The notes under the pieces: model-generated | The model's database searches: none | Seen by the model: only the letters and a program-made list of their open reading frames with translations | Told to the model about the DNA's origin: nothing | Made by a program: the position numbers and the translations under genes | NCBI GenBank assembly: GCA_035578155.1 | Contig: JAPWDM010000004.1 | Location: 55,353,376-55,417,375 of the forward strand | Origin: Brachynemurus nebulosus | Taxonomy: Eukaryota > Arthropoda > Insecta > Neuroptera > Myrmeleontidae | Reading direction: 5' to 3' | Length of the DNA stretch: 64,000 nt | Shown here: piece after piece, positions 1-13,563 of the stretch | Layout of the letters: the number at the start of each line of letters is the position of its first letter | How positions within the stretch are numbered: position 1 is the stretch's first letter

Positions 1-1524
1 ACATTAATTTCACATGTAATCCAAACTAGTTAATACTCATAAAATGGAAGTACGGTGTCAAAGACTTAACCATCAAAAATAAATCCACACAAAAGACGAG
101 GGTCTTCTGTAAATGCGTAACCTTAATTAAAATCAACTACGCAGACTTTTAACGCCAATTTCAATTAAATTAGTTACACATATATCAATTCGTATGGTGT
201 CACAGTACTTAAAGAGAAAAAAATTAAATTGTCTCATTCTATAACGCATTGCTAATCGGCATACTATTTATGTGTATATTGTTTTATTGAATTCACAAAT
301 TAACATCCATTTATTCCTATTCTGTATAATATTATCCAGTACGTTTTCATACTGAAAATAATATAACGTTGATTAGTGACTCTATTCAGTAATAGAATAA
401 CATTCGAAATTAATAGAGTAAAGGCATAAATTTGTTATGACCTTGACCAATATAATTAGCAAACGACAAATTATTTAACAGATTATTATAGGGAGAATAT
501 TATATTAATTTTGGAAAATTTTTAATTTTAGTACTTAATATTAAAACACAAAAAGAATAAGCCCAAATGCATGGACCAAGTTTGGTTTGCCTAATAGTAC
601 ATTTCAAAACCGATATTCGGTTCAACATAAAGTAGTCTAATAACACTAAAAGTTGATACAATTTTGGAATTTTGTTTGGAAAGTTACGTTGGAAACTAGG
701 AAATAATGGAAAGAAAACTAATCATTGTAGCGTTTTATATTTACAACGCTGTACATATAATACGGCCCGGCGGCAGGGCTGGAAACACGGTATTAGTATT
801 AATAGTATTTAGGGGTTACTTAGGGGTTTAAGCTATAAAGAAACAATTTATTCTATCGAAGATAGTCGGAGCATTATTTCTAATCCTTCATCTCCTTGGA
901 TAAATTAGTAATTAAATTATTTGGGATCTCAAGTTTAAAAAATTTGTTAAAATTATTACATTATCCCAAAAACCATATTACATTAATCATATTTATTTGA
1001 CTTAAAGTATGAATTTTATTTGGACACGTTAATCATAATTAATTATACCTACTAATATTGCTACAAAAAATATAATAAATTTATAGTTTAAATATTAGAT
1101 TCTAACTTCATTAAAGTAACCACCTTTCTCTTGATGACTTATTCACAAATTGTAGAGATCTGTTTAGAAGTTTATCAAAATATTTTTTGTCCAATTTTTC
1201 CATTCATCTTTTCGGAATGTCCAGAGCTGTGCTGTGCTCGATGGAGAACAATTATTCACCAGCTACACAGTTACTTTAAGAGAACAGTTACAGTTGTCTG
1301 TTGTATCATTACCAAAACTGTAGTAAAACACGTGCATTTATCAAAAACAATACGGGAGACTACCGACAAAAGATGTAAAAGCTTTTATAAATTGTTATTT
1401 ATTATTCTGGTATGAACTAATTTATTTTAACAACAAACTAATTTATTAAAATGTCTCGTAAAAAAAATTTGTAATCTGCAAAAATATGTATTTCTAAATT
1501 TTTGAACGGTAGTGTATGAGAACG
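1..1524. other. AT-rich non-coding stretch
   Basis: No reading frame with recognisable protein character, no inverted repeat and no RNA gene could be supported here. The short open frame at 1131-1415 has no family resemblance and no coding signals that I can see. Treat as anonymous intergenic or old repeat DNA. Confidence 0.5.
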
Positions 1525-1645
<121 letters not shown>

Positions 1646-1980
1646 CGGCCGACGGACATTTATCACAAATATTTTTCAAAGAAGAATCTAGATAATTTTT
1701 TTTAAATACTTTTTGTTTTTATTGCATTTTCAAATACCACTTTAACAGACTTTAAGCAGTAAAAGTCTAGATAATTCCTACTTTAGTTTAAAATCGCCTT
1801 TTACACTAACGGGGCTTTAACTTTGATTGTAAAAGAGTATCAAAAATAAAATCAGTTTTAAGGTTAGCTTTAGTGTTAAAGTCGGCTTTAAATGTGAATG
1901 TAAAACCGGCCGTGGGAGTAGATATGCTGGTTTTGTCCACTGCGATGCCATACTAAAGAGTAGTGCTCCACGTGACAATA

Positions 1981-1981
<1 letters not shown>

Positions 1982-2066
<85 letters not shown>
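1982..2066. repeat. (AT)n microsatellite
   Basis: An uninterrupted AT dinucleotide run of about 85 bases, second of a dozen such tracts in the window. Flanks are unrelated to the Helentron-like family that carries several other tracts. Confidence 0.95.
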
Positions 2067-2069
<3 letters not shown>

Positions 2070-2765
2070 AGGAAAGAACCTTTCCCACTATTGTATCTAT
2101 AGCACAAATGGTAGTAATTCAGATTCTGGAATATAGACGTCGCATGAATATAGATGTTTATTTTTCAAGTTTTTAACATTTTTCCATAATAAAATCAAAT
2201 TGCTTTAAAAGAGAATTTGAAGTTATTCATTAATTTACTGAAAAATATATTTATTTTTTATTTATTTAGAGAACAATAGTTGGCAATAAAATACATGTAT
2301 ACAACAAAGTGACATTGGCGTTTCTTAATAATAGCAAAGTGAGGTTAACTAGAAACGAAAATATTATTAATAAATGTACTCAAATAGTGTAAAATTATTT
2401 GAAATTCAATAGTATTTTTTTTTTTATTAAAAACCAAATTGAAAGGGAGAAGTTTTTTCACAAAAAACTTTTCATTTATTTTGAAAATACTTACTATAAA
2501 AATATGTTTAGACGCCTATGTATCTGTTAAACAGTGACTTTTCGGAGTATTTATTTTTTTATTTTTCGGTAAATTAAAACTGAATTTCTATTTCCTTATT
2601 GTATTTAGTTATCATTTTTATATGATAATTTAATCTATTTAATAATTTTAATTTCCGATGGAAAACGTACTAATCGTTTAATTTTTTGTTCCTACATTGA
2701 TTAAAATGGCGGCCATATTTAGCTAATATCTTTTTAAATTACGTAAAATCCTAATCATTTGCAAG

Positions 2766-3040
2766 CACTTGAGTACGAAATTTAAAAGTGTGATTTTTAA
2801 AACGTAATTACTCAAAAATATGAGATAAAATAATGAAAATTTAAGTGTTACTGGTAGTTTTGAATCATAAACAAATTTTTGAAAAACTTTTAAACATACG
2901 TTTCCATTTAAAAAACTATAAGTTTGCATCATATCTCGAAAACCATAAGAGCTATAAAGCTCTTGATTACAGCAATCACTTGCCCCCGTCGATATCTACA
3001 ACTCTTATTTGAACAATTTTTCAATTAAATCAACGGTTTG
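2766..3040. repeat. Diverged dispersed repeat, copy 1
   Basis: This stretch resembles 21098-21395 in the same orientation. Shared blocks include the segment around TTTAAAAGTGTGA, ATTACTCAAAA, AAGTGTTACTG/GAGTGTCACTG, AAGTTTGCATCATATCTCGAAAA and a later GAACAA-CTTTTT-type block. Identity is moderate with many indels, so it is an old repeat. No coding capacity was seen. Confidence 0.5.
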
Positions 3041-3078
3041 GCTGTTATAAAAATGGCAACTCTCGAAAAACTCACGCA

Positions 3079-3079
<1 letters not shown>

Positions 3080-3161
<82 letters not shown>
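3080..3161. repeat. (AT)n microsatellite
   Basis: Uninterrupted AT dinucleotide run of about 80 bases, 45 bases before the ATT-rich tail of the LINE fragment. Confidence 0.95.
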
Positions 3162-3165
<4 letters not shown>

Positions 3166-3204
3166 GTTATTTTTAATATTGAATGTATATATTTAGGATG
3201 ATAG

Positions 3205-3205
3205 T

Positions 3206-3245
<40 letters not shown>

Positions 3246-3625
3246 GTTTATTGCTCTACAAAATTTACAAATTTATATGAGCTCGTCACAAAAAATAATA
3301 TAATATTGTATTGCATATTTAAAATAATAATATACCTACTTACAATAATATGTCATCTTCTAAACATTCATGCACTGAATAATATGCCTTTTGAAGGAGT
3401 GTATTCTTTACTATTTTTTTAAATTTAACTAGTTCTAATTCTCTAACATTAGTTGACAGTTTATTATACAGCACAATACCTAGGTAATTTATTGGTTGTT
3501 GTGTCTTTTTGATTCTGTGATATGGTATACAGAGATTTTTACTGTTCCTGGTGTTATGCTCATGCACATTTACATGCTTTAGTAAATTGCATTTGTTTTC
3601 ATGAATGTAACACGATTATATTACA
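3205..3625 (-). pseudogene. 3' end of a non-LTR retrotransposon (LINE), 5' truncated
   Basis: The minus strand carries an open frame (3340-3567, readable upstream to about 3600) with the pattern seen at the C-terminus of jockey/CR1-type reverse transcriptase polyproteins: HEHNTRNSKN, then PYHRIKKTQQPINYLG, then LYNKLS and a final Lys-rich helix. It is followed by about 100 bases of AT-rich 3' untranslated sequence with AATAAA and a tail of repeated ATT units (plus strand 3208-3244). A simple-repeat tail of this kind is how many insect LINEs end. No RT catalytic domain is present, so this is a 5'-truncated dead copy. Assignment to LINE is fairly firm; the clade is uncertain. Confidence 0.7.
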
Positions 3626-5179
3626 ACTCCCAGAAAAAAGTTAAGGTAATAAAATTTTGAAAGAAATATGATTGGTTAAATAAGATGACAAGGATAAAAA
3701 AGCAGCTTGTACAGTGACAGTTCAATTTACTTATCTCTCTCACACAAAAATCTGTCAAACTAAGTCGGATTTACATAGCTAAAAAAAACTAGCATACGGT
3801 ATTTTTAATGTGTCTCTCCATGGAGATACGGAGTCTTCACCTGATGGCAGATTTGTGGTAACTGATAACTCTTACTGATTATACCGTGTCACCCTGGAGT
3901 TAAATATCTACAAATTCAATTCATTTTAGAAAACTATTAAGAAATTATTCTATTTAATGGAAAACTAAAGTAGAAATACATATAAGAAAACATTAAAAAG
4001 TTACTAGCATTATTTATAAGTAAAAATTAATAACAAACTTAGATAAAATAAAAAAAAAAAACAACAAATACCACTCGAAAATTATAATTGAGAGGACAAA
4101 TGCATAAAGAAGTTATGTGACATTTTTGTAATTTTACAGTACAACCATTTGAAAGTTTTTATTTACTTGTACTCCCTATGAAATAGCACATGTTTATTAT
4201 TGAATTTGTTTGAAACTATTGGAAGTAATGAAACCAAATTTTTCTAGATGATATTTCAGGATAAAATATTTCTAAATTCTACAAATTCAAAAAAAGTAAA
4301 CGAACAGTCAAAAATAAATATATTAAATTTTAAGAAAAGTTAAGTTTTGAAAAAATATTAATACCATGACGATCATAACCTTTAATGACACAACGTCCAG
4401 TGGTACATTATTTTGACGTTTATACACTTCATGTGGATTTATTGACGTCGTGCAACGTGATATGTGAGTTAGTAAAGTTTCAGTTGACGTCTTATGACGT
4501 CAGCGACCGTCAAGGTGTTACTTTAAATACATAATAATTTTAATTTTTAATATTTAACCATTACATTTGACATATACATTTTTTTTAACATATACATTTG
4601 AAATCATAAAACAATTCGATAAAATTTAAATGGACAAAATCTTTAAAAGTGATGATATTAAAAATTGAAAATTAAACTTAATACAATTAAAATTAATAAA
4701 AAAAATAATAATAAAACTAAGAAAACAGTGTTACACAAAATTTAGAAAAATGTTACAAAAGAATCAAAATTAATAACAATTAAAAATGAATCACGAGGTG
4801 CTCGAAACAAAATAAATATATAAACAAAATGGCTTTAGTCTAATGGAAACAAAGTAGTGACTGTGGCGCTGTAGTCAAGTTGGGTAACCATTTTAATCTT
4901 TTAAGCGGCTTGTTAAACTGGACGGTTGCTGTCTTACATGCCAGCATCAAAAGTGTTGTGCAAATTAAATTGGAATCTGTGTTACAAATAGAAGCTATAT
5001 GGAGTTTACCCCATTTAAAATTTTGATATATGACAAGCACGATAGATAAAATGGCGGCACAATCGACAAATGTCATCAACATGAGTTAATTCGGGTTAGC
5101 CGCTTAAGTGGCTAAAATTTTTGATCTTAACTCCCTGACGATTATAGGAATAATTCCGAAAAACTAATTGATATAAGTT
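3626..5179. other. Non-coding stretch
   Basis: No supported gene. The segment 4370-4515 contains several GACGT(C) motifs, including two TGACGTC-like sites about 10 bases apart, but I cannot link them to a transcription unit. A short palindrome (AGCCGCTTAAGTGGCT) lies near 5098. Confidence 0.4.
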
Positions 5180-5181
5180 AA

Positions 5182-6835
<1,654 letters not shown>

Positions 6836-8816
6836 AAAATCAAGAATACACTATTTTGACAACTAGTACACTTTATATGGAACTGTTGACGCCGTTGACG
6901 CTGTTTACCGTTATGTATACATTAGTTTTTTTTATAATGTAAAGTGCAATTCTTTTCTTTTTTTATTTATAATATCCTGTGTATGTTTTAAGAACTGAAT
7001 TATGTATTTTAATAATAAATGAAATTCTTAATTTAATTACGCATTATAATTTAAAAAGTTAAATGAAAGTATATAATTTTTAAAACTATAGTTTTAAATT
7101 ATAATTTAATATTTCTAAATCGTGTTTTGTATTACTATTTTCTATTTTTAATTGAAAAATAATATTTATGAATGTTACTGCAAGAGGGCAGTTTCGTATT
7201 GAAAATAATTTATTTCATTTTTTGCTATAGTGTAAATCCAACTTGTAAAATTTTATTACGTTTACTTTTTTCTTAGAGTTGTAATACTATAATAGATCCA
7301 GTGAAAATTAGTTTTTTTGGTATAACGACTGGAAACGGAAATCTATAATTTACAAAAAATAATAAAATATAATCGCATGTTGACATTTTGTACTAACATT
7401 CACCACATTACTGTATGCATTCATGAATGCTATTTATTGATTTCTTACATTAAGCAACCAGTGTACAATACTTACAAAACGAATTTCCACTCGCTCCCAC
7501 CAGAATATGTTAATTCAATAACTAATTGTGTACGGAATTTTAATATCTTCCTACAGTCACACTTAACCATTTGGAAAGAAACGATACCTAACTGAGCATC
7601 AAAATTAACTTACTTCAAGGGTATTTTTTCTTTAGTTTTTACTAGATCCTCCATATTTTAATTTTTTTGTTTGCTCGTATATTTGCAGAGATAAGAAATA
7701 CTGTATTAAGGTGTATTTTTAGTATTCCATACCAAAATTGACAAAAAGGCACACTTATGCAATCACTTCAGTATCCATTCGTCTGGCAGAGGCAATTATT
7801 TTCTGAAAGTATTTGACACGAAAAATTGATATTTAGCACAGAGACGGATTGTCGTGGCCCAATTATAGATGTGAAGGGTAATTCCATGGTCTCTTACATT
7901 ACAATTGATTTGAAACTGGGAATGAAATATTTTGAAATTTTCGTATTTAATGAGTAAATTCACTAAAATTTAGTCAAATTAAATCGGATACGATTTGAGC
8001 TTTTAAACACAGGTAATCAAACAACAAAAAAGGCACAAAATATTTTAATATATACCCCATTTCAAATACAATTGATCATGAGTCATCGTTAAAAAATTAA
8101 ATAATTCTTATATTCGAAACAAAACCAATTTTCTATTCTTTTCTAAAACGAAACTACGAATTTAAAATTTACGTAGATGCAATAATGAAAGAGATAAAGC
8201 CAAGAAAAAGGAAATTATTTAAATTCATAAGTGAGAAGCATGGCTAAATTTAAATGAAATGAACCATACAAGATAAAGTAGGCAGTCATTTACATTATTC
8301 AAAAAGGAATAAAATTTTTCATCTTTTATACAATGAGAATTTTCTGCTTTGTTATAATAGCAAACAGCTTCATTTAAATAAATTTAAACAAATAATGTTT
8401 CAATAAATTAATTTAATAAGAATTTTCATAAAATATATATTTTTGATAAAAATACAACTTTTAATCGGTCAGCTATATTACACGCTTTTGGTCACTTAGA
8501 TTACAGTTAGTTTAAAACAAGTTTTATTACAAAGTAAGTAGTTTATTAGTTTGATTTTTTGGAAAATATTATAGATAACAAAGATAAAAGTTTATTTTTA
8601 GTAACTAAAAAACTTCTGTCGGTTTTGATAGCCTCCATTACTCGAATTCGTATGTTGACAAAAAATCAAAATAATATTCGAAACGAGTATAATAATTACT
8701 TCAGCAGAAAGAAAAAGGCAAATTCAGTTGCATTTCAATATTCACTTGAAAAAAATCACAAGTTACAGTATTTGTTTTTATTAAGTAATAAATTTTTCAG
8801 CTAAATTTACAGAATA
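6836..8816. other. AT-rich stretch with one diverged dispersed repeat
   Basis: No supportable gene. The segment 8058-8272 resembles 17365-17546 in direct orientation (shared block ATTTCAAATACAA, then TCATCGTTAAAAAATTAAAT, TATTCGAAACAAA and GAAATG-ACCATAC). Short open frames at 7377 and 8559 show no family resemblance. Confidence 0.45.
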
Positions 8817-9286
8817 ATAGTATATTACTCAACAAGCTGGTAATGATAGCTATTATTCACGAAGATGAAATAGCGACACGAGTCGAATTTACGAGGCGAG
8901 TGTCCTAATCATCTGAGTGAGTAATAGCCATTCCGAGCGAGTAGAATACGATATTTTTCCTACGTCTTTTTCCTCTTTCATTGAATTTCAATATTTTTAA
9001 AACAAAAGAATACAATTTTTAATCTATCTCCAATTTCATTAAATGTTTATATACGTACAAAAGATGAAAATAAAATACAAGCTACTTTTTAATTTCAAAT
9101 ATTATCGAGTGCTTGTGAGACACTACTACGTATGACAAACTTTTGTTTGCATTTCAACACACGCAGTATTGATATGTTCACTAATCGTTCAGCTAAACTG
9201 AAACTTTAAGCACTCGATTTCTTTGGTATAGTATGACCAAAAACCACATGTAAATTAAAAATCACAAAGTGATTGAAAAAATTATC

Positions 9287-9359
9287 CGGATCGGCCGGGA
9301 ATCGAACCCAGGAGCTTCTGGTAACTAGCCAGACGTGCTAACCTCTACACCAACGATCC
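9287..9359 (-). tRNA. tRNA-Thr(AGU)-like sequence, copy 1 (probably SINE head)
   Basis: A 73-nt cloverleaf can be drawn: acceptor GGATCGT/CCGATCC with one mismatch at 7:66, D stem GTGT/GCAC, perfect 5-bp anticodon stem TCTGG/CCAGA with loop CTAGTTA (anticodon AGU), T stem CTGGG/CCCGG with loop TTCGATT. A-box TGGTGTAGAGG and B-box GGTTCGATTCC match the Pol III consensus. Base 37 is U rather than the usual purine, no intron is present, and the copy is embedded in a longer repeated block, so a tRNA-derived repeat is more likely than a working tRNA gene. Confidence 0.55.
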
Positions 9360-9551
9360 CATGCTCGGTATGCGGCCGATATCAATACTGCGTGTGTTGA
9401 AATGCAAACAAAAGTTTGTCATACGTAGTAGTGTCTCACAAGCACTCGATAATATTTGAAATTAAAATTGTAACTGTTTCTCGAATCAGAGAGAGTACTA
9501 ATACACATAGGTGATTGAATGGGTGTTCGGCTCGGCCGCATACCTAGCATG

Positions 9552-9624
9552 GGATCGTTGGTGTAGAGGTTAGCACGTCTGGCTAGTTACCAGAAGCTCC
9601 TGGGTTCGATTCCCGGCCGATCCG
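9552..9624 (+). tRNA. tRNA-Thr(AGU)-like sequence, copy 2 (probably SINE head)
   Basis: Same 73-nt cloverleaf as the copy at 9287-9359 but on the opposite strand, with intact A and B boxes. The two copies face away from each other across about 190 bases. Homology extends well beyond the tRNA on both sides (a GGCCGCATACC-type leader before it and AATCACTTTGTGATT after it), which marks it as part of a repeat. Confidence 0.55.
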
Positions 9625-10044
9625 GATAATTTTTTCAATCACTTTGTGATTTTTAATTTACAAGCTACTTTGTTTACTTAGACGTTACTATGCAACGTAT
9701 ATGAAATTAAAACATAGGGTTGGGCGGGGTAAAAAAAAAGACAAAATAAAATCTTTTCATTTTTCATGTAGAAAATATTTGAATTTTTAGACCAAAAAAA
9801 ATACTGTATGATGTTAAATTGTATTTTGAGATTTTGCATGTTTTTTCACTCAAGATCATGACATAAATCTATAAAAAAATTAAAAGGTTGTCTTTTGATA
9901 GATTTAAGCGTTACTTTATGGTCTTCTATTTTAAAATTAAAAGACAAATTTTTACGAATTGACGAACAGTAAACTATATTTAACAAGCTACTTACTTAAA
10001 TACTATTTTCCATTTTACATTTCTTCCTACTGTGAACAATAAAT

Positions 10045-10101
10045 TGTTGTTGTCAAATCAGAATTCTGATTTGATAACAACATTCGGCCATACGGGCCGA
10101 A
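10045..10101. other. Two adjacent strong hairpins
   Basis: Positions 10045-10082 form a 19-bp palindrome centred on GAATTC with a single G-T wobble. It is followed at once by TTCGGCC-ATACG-GGCCGAA (10083-10101). The second hairpin ends in GGCCGAAAC, reminiscent of the CCGAAA end motif of Penelope-like elements in this window. No ORF is adjacent. Confidence 0.6.
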
Positions 10102-10275
10102 ACATGTCACAGACAATTAAAACTCTAAATAAAGTGGTATTAGTAAAGTAAAAAATTGTCTTTTTACGTTGTCTTTTTTTACTCGTCAAATGGTGTAAAA
10201 AAAAGACAGAGGAGGGTAAATAAAAGAGAAATCTCTAACTAATAGGATATTGCAAGTACATGATTGGAAGGGTAA

Positions 10276-11791
10276 AAAACGCCGTGAGCAGCGGGGCCCC
10301 ATCACGAAAGTCGAATTTTTCCTCTCATCTTTGGTATTGAATGTCTACAAGCGAAATGTAATTGAAAGTCTACAAGCGATTTGTCATTTTGGTGATTTCA
10401 AAACTGATAATGAATGTCCGGCTGATCGGGGTTTTAAAAAAAGGTTTTTAAGTTTTTAAGGGCTGAATCTCAGTAAATTTCAATTTTTTTCCGGTAGCAG
10501 TCAGCAGGAAAAAAGCCAACACAATTCGTACGAGAGCATTCCTACCCGTGTTTATCCGCCAATTGCCTTTGTGTTTTATTTTTAAATATTAAAAAAGGGA
10601 CTTAAATAGTAAACTGGAAGGCCTTTATGAAGATATTTTTTCTTTGCAAAAATATCCAAAATTTCTATTTTATAAATAATAAAAATCTAAAATTCCTACT
10701 TTATAAATAAACAGTGACACTAATAACATTTTTAAATTATTTAATATTTATGTATTGCCTTTGTTAAAAAAAAGTAAGTTCACTTTTTTTTAAATTATTA
10801 AAATTACAATACGCCTGCTTGTATTAGAATAGAAATAAAGCATTTAAAATACATTTAACAATACCATTGAATTCCGGTGTAAAAATGGGAGAAGTGGGGG
10901 AAAAAGTAATGTAGAATCCCTAAAAGGCACTAGCTAGATACTAACTCAATACACGTACAAAATTTCAGCGCTCTAGTTTTCCTTAGAGAGTCACTAGACG
11001 TGTTAGAAAAAAAGCAAAAAAATCAAGGAAATATTGGCGTAAAAATCATGGGGGTAAGGGTTAAAAGTTGAAACCTCTAAAAAGTAGTGGTTGGCTACTA
11101 ACTTAATCTGTACACAAAATTTCAGCCCTCTAGGTTTATTTGGGGAGATTTTGACCGAACGAAACTGTTAAAAAACAAGAAAAATCATGTTATTTTTGGT
11201 ATTGGTGGGGGTAAGGGTTAAAAGCTGAGACCCCCAAAACGCACCCCCTTAATACTAACTCAATCCGAATACAAAATTTCAGCCCTCTAGGTTTATTTGG
11301 GTGACCTGTGCGAGTGGTACAAACTTCGAAAACGTCGAGAAAACATGAAATTGTAGCTTAAAAATGAGGGGGTGGGGGTAAAATATTAAAATCTTCAAAA
11401 AGCACAACCCAGGTATTAACTCTAACAACACACCAAATTTCAACCCTCTTCGTTAATTCTGGGGGGCAGGGGGCGTGTTAGATCCAGCCAAAATCGTTTT
11501 TTCCCCTTCTACTCCCTCCAAATCATCCTAGGAAGCTGAATTTTGGATATGTCGTAGATAACTGACCGAAACATTATTTTCAATCGGCTTGGAAAAGTTT
11601 TATTGCTTTTACGCCCGCCCCCTCACCACCACTCCCTAAAAGTTGGGTCGGGTCAAAAATTTGTCCAAAATGTGACCCCACTTTGATAGTAGTGTTTTGC
11701 ATCGGAATGAGCCTCATTTACCAAATGTGAGCTCTTAACTTCCATAGGGGGGCCCTACACATATTAAAAGGTAGCGGGAAAAAATATATAT
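10276..11791 (-). mobile_element. Helentron/DINE-1-like element, copy H2, 5' truncated and diverged
   Basis: Starts with the same CGCCGTGAGCAGCGGGGCCC stem-loop end as H1 and follows it throughout, including four units with AATTTCAGCGCTCTAG / AATTTCAGCCCTCTAGGTTT. Substitutions are clearly more frequent than between H1, H3 and H4, and the sequence stops at a short AT run (11783-11791), lacking the TAGTCGAATTTTC end. It lies inside the foldback element at 8817-12508, against its right arm. Confidence 0.7.
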
Positions 11792-12055
11792 GGTTTATAT
11801 TTGTCTAAGTAAACAAAGTAGTGTGTATTTTCATCGTTTGTACACATATAAACATTTAATGAAATTAGAAATAGATTACTAATTGTATTCTTTTGTTTTT
11901 AAATTTTCAATTTTATTTAAATCGAAAAGGAAAATGTCGTAGAAAAAATATCGTATTCTACTCGCTTGCAATGGCTGTTACTCACTCAGGTGCATTACGC
12001 ACTCGCGTCGTAAGCTCGGCTCGTATCGTAATTTCATCTTCGTGGGTAATAGCTA

Positions 12056-12471
12056 CAGTGGCGTAGCGAGCGGGGTGCAAGGGGTACTATCATGACCCGG
12101 GCGCCACTTTGAGAGGGGCGCCCAAAGCTAATAAGAGGAGCGTAAAAAGTTAATAGGAGGGCCGCTATCACTTTAATTTTTTTTTGTGTTTGTTATTAGA
12201 ATTTTGTTACGTGAAAGTATAGGTAAATTACGAAATTACTTCCAGATTATGACTTCAAATATACAGATACACAAACAAAGCACTGGTGAGCAAAAAAAGG
12301 TCGTTAAGGCAACTTTTAGGGAAAAATTTAAAATACAAATTTATGCGAAAGAATTTTTCCGAAATTTTAAATACACCGTTCCATTATGTAAAATTTTAGA
12401 AGTTACGGGGGGGGGGGGGGCGCAAATAACGTGTCACGCACTGGACGCTGGTTATGCTCGCTACGCTTCTG
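12056..12471. mobile_element. hAT-type MITE with 8-bp TSD AATAGCTA
   Basis: A 416-bp insert whose ends read CAGTGGCGTAGCGAGC and GCTCGCTACGCTTCTG, an imperfect terminal inverted repeat with the CAGNG start of many hAT elements. It is flanked by a perfect 8-bp duplication, AATAGCTA (12048-12055 and 12472-12479). It disrupts the right arm of the surrounding foldback element. A G homopolymer lies near 12410. The short open frame inside has no transposase character, so it is non-autonomous. Confidence 0.85.
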
Positions 12472-12882
12472 AATAGCTATCATTACCAATTGTTGAATAA
12501 TATACCATTCTCATTTTTTAGGTACGAAATATTTCTCACAAGACGTCAATTTTCAAACTATGTATCTTCTAGTTATATGCGATAAAAGCTACGTATATTT
12601 CCGTCGTATTATAATATTGTCAATAAGTAGAAAATTTCTATTTAAATTAATGCGTTATTCAATAGTCAGTACCAATTGACATTATAAGCATATTTCATAA
12701 CATCAACCTATGATTTATGACAGCATTAATGTGTTTATGTAAATCTGTCATCTAATAAATTTATTTAAAACAAATCATTTCAATTGATGAATGATGATCG
12801 AGTTTTATTTAATTATATAAATTTACAATAAATATGTATTTGTGTACTTTACAACATAATATTATAGTGGAAACATTCTTAA

Positions 12883-13559
12883 GGTACCGTCATAGTGTAA
12901 AATTTTGAAAAGAAACATTTCTTTTTTGGTCTTATCTTAAAGTACATACAGTTATGCATGATAGCAAAAGGCATTTTATATGGACCTGGGATCGCTAATT
13001 GATGACAAGTCGACAATTTATATAAAAAACTCCCCCTCCAAAGTTTAAGCGCGTTTATCTCGAAATGGCGTTTTTGAAAACGGTACCCACTCTCAGAGGG
13101 TAAGTTTCCAAGCTATAAGTTTGAAATTTTGACAGAATATTCTTTATTCCATTTTTTATGTACCTATGGAAGCTTTTTTTTAAAATCTTCCTATTATTTC
13201 ACACGGAAAACGGTTGAAAAATGGCCTAAATTTTGTATTTTTTATTCAAACCGCAGCCATTTTTTCAAATTTCAAAAAAAAAAGCCTCCATAGGTACACA
13301 GCGGCTTACCTACAGATTGATAATCTATTTGAATTTTTTTTCAGATGGGCACGAATAGCTATCCTTTTTTAAAGACACTTTTTTCAAAAAATTATAATAA
13401 TTATAAAAAATAAATAAAAATGAATTAAAAAAGTATTTTTGTATTGTTAAATAGTGGTATTAATCGTAAAAAAAATTCATCTCCATTTCACTATCCTTTT
13501 CATCAGAAAAAAATTGCGAAAATTGACTATTTTTCGGCCGGTCACACTGTGATGGTACC
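12883..13559. mobile_element. MITE with TTAA target duplication (piggyBac-like target)
   Basis: Ends are GGTACCGTCATAGTGT and the inverse of GGTACCATCACAGTGTGACC. TTAA flanks both sides (12879-12882 and 13560-13563). A second inverted pair lies inside: TGTACCTATGGAAGCTTTTTT near 13159 against AAAAAAGCCTCCATAGGTACA near 13277. TTAA duplication is the piggyBac signature, but the ends lack the usual CCC start, and a TA duplication with one-base-longer repeats fits equally well. No transposase is encoded. Confidence 0.6.
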
Positions 13560-13563
13560 TTAA

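Larger units (their letters stand above)
9089..9658. mobile_element. Palindromic tRNA-derived (SINE-like) insert with 13-bp target duplication
   Basis: Flanked by the 13-base direct repeat TACAAGCTACTTT (9076-9088 and 9659-9671), a variable-length duplication typical of target-primed retrotransposition. Inside, two blocks alternate as P' - Q' - P - Q. P is about 83 bases (inverted copies at 9091-9173 and 9381-9463). Q is about 123 bases and holds the tRNA-like sequence (inverted copies at 9250-9372 and 9536-9658). The whole insert can therefore fold on itself in two ways. It interrupts the left arm of the surrounding foldback element. Confidence 0.65.
8817..12508. mobile_element. Foldback element with long inverted repeats, hosting three later insertions
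   Basis: The left arm (8817-9084, resuming 9672-9685) and right arm (11800-12055, resuming 12480-12508) are inverted copies over about 290 bases. They share TATATTA-TCAACAA, GGTAATGATAGCTATTA, GAAGATGAAAT, GAGTGAGTAA-AGCCATT and AGTAGAATACGATATTTTT. The left arm is interrupted by a tRNA-like palindromic insert and the right arm by a hAT MITE; a Helentron-like copy fills much of the middle. What remains inside (9686-10274) has no ORF but carries two strong hairpins. No transposase was found, so it is non-autonomous; its superfamily and target duplication are unclear. Confidence 0.7.

Noticed and set aside
7377..8804. Short plus-strand open frames (72 and 81 codons)
   Set aside because: No motif, no promoter or poly(A) context that stands out, and composition like the surrounding AT-rich DNA.
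9287..9624. Two functional tRNA-Thr genes
   Set aside because: The cloverleaf is drawable, but the sequences sit in longer inverted repeats with a retrotransposition-type target duplication and have an acceptor mismatch and U37; a tRNA-derived repeat is more likely.
12186..12476. 96-codon plus-strand frame
   Set aside because: It lies inside the 416-bp hAT MITE and reads into its terminal repeat; no transposase motifs.
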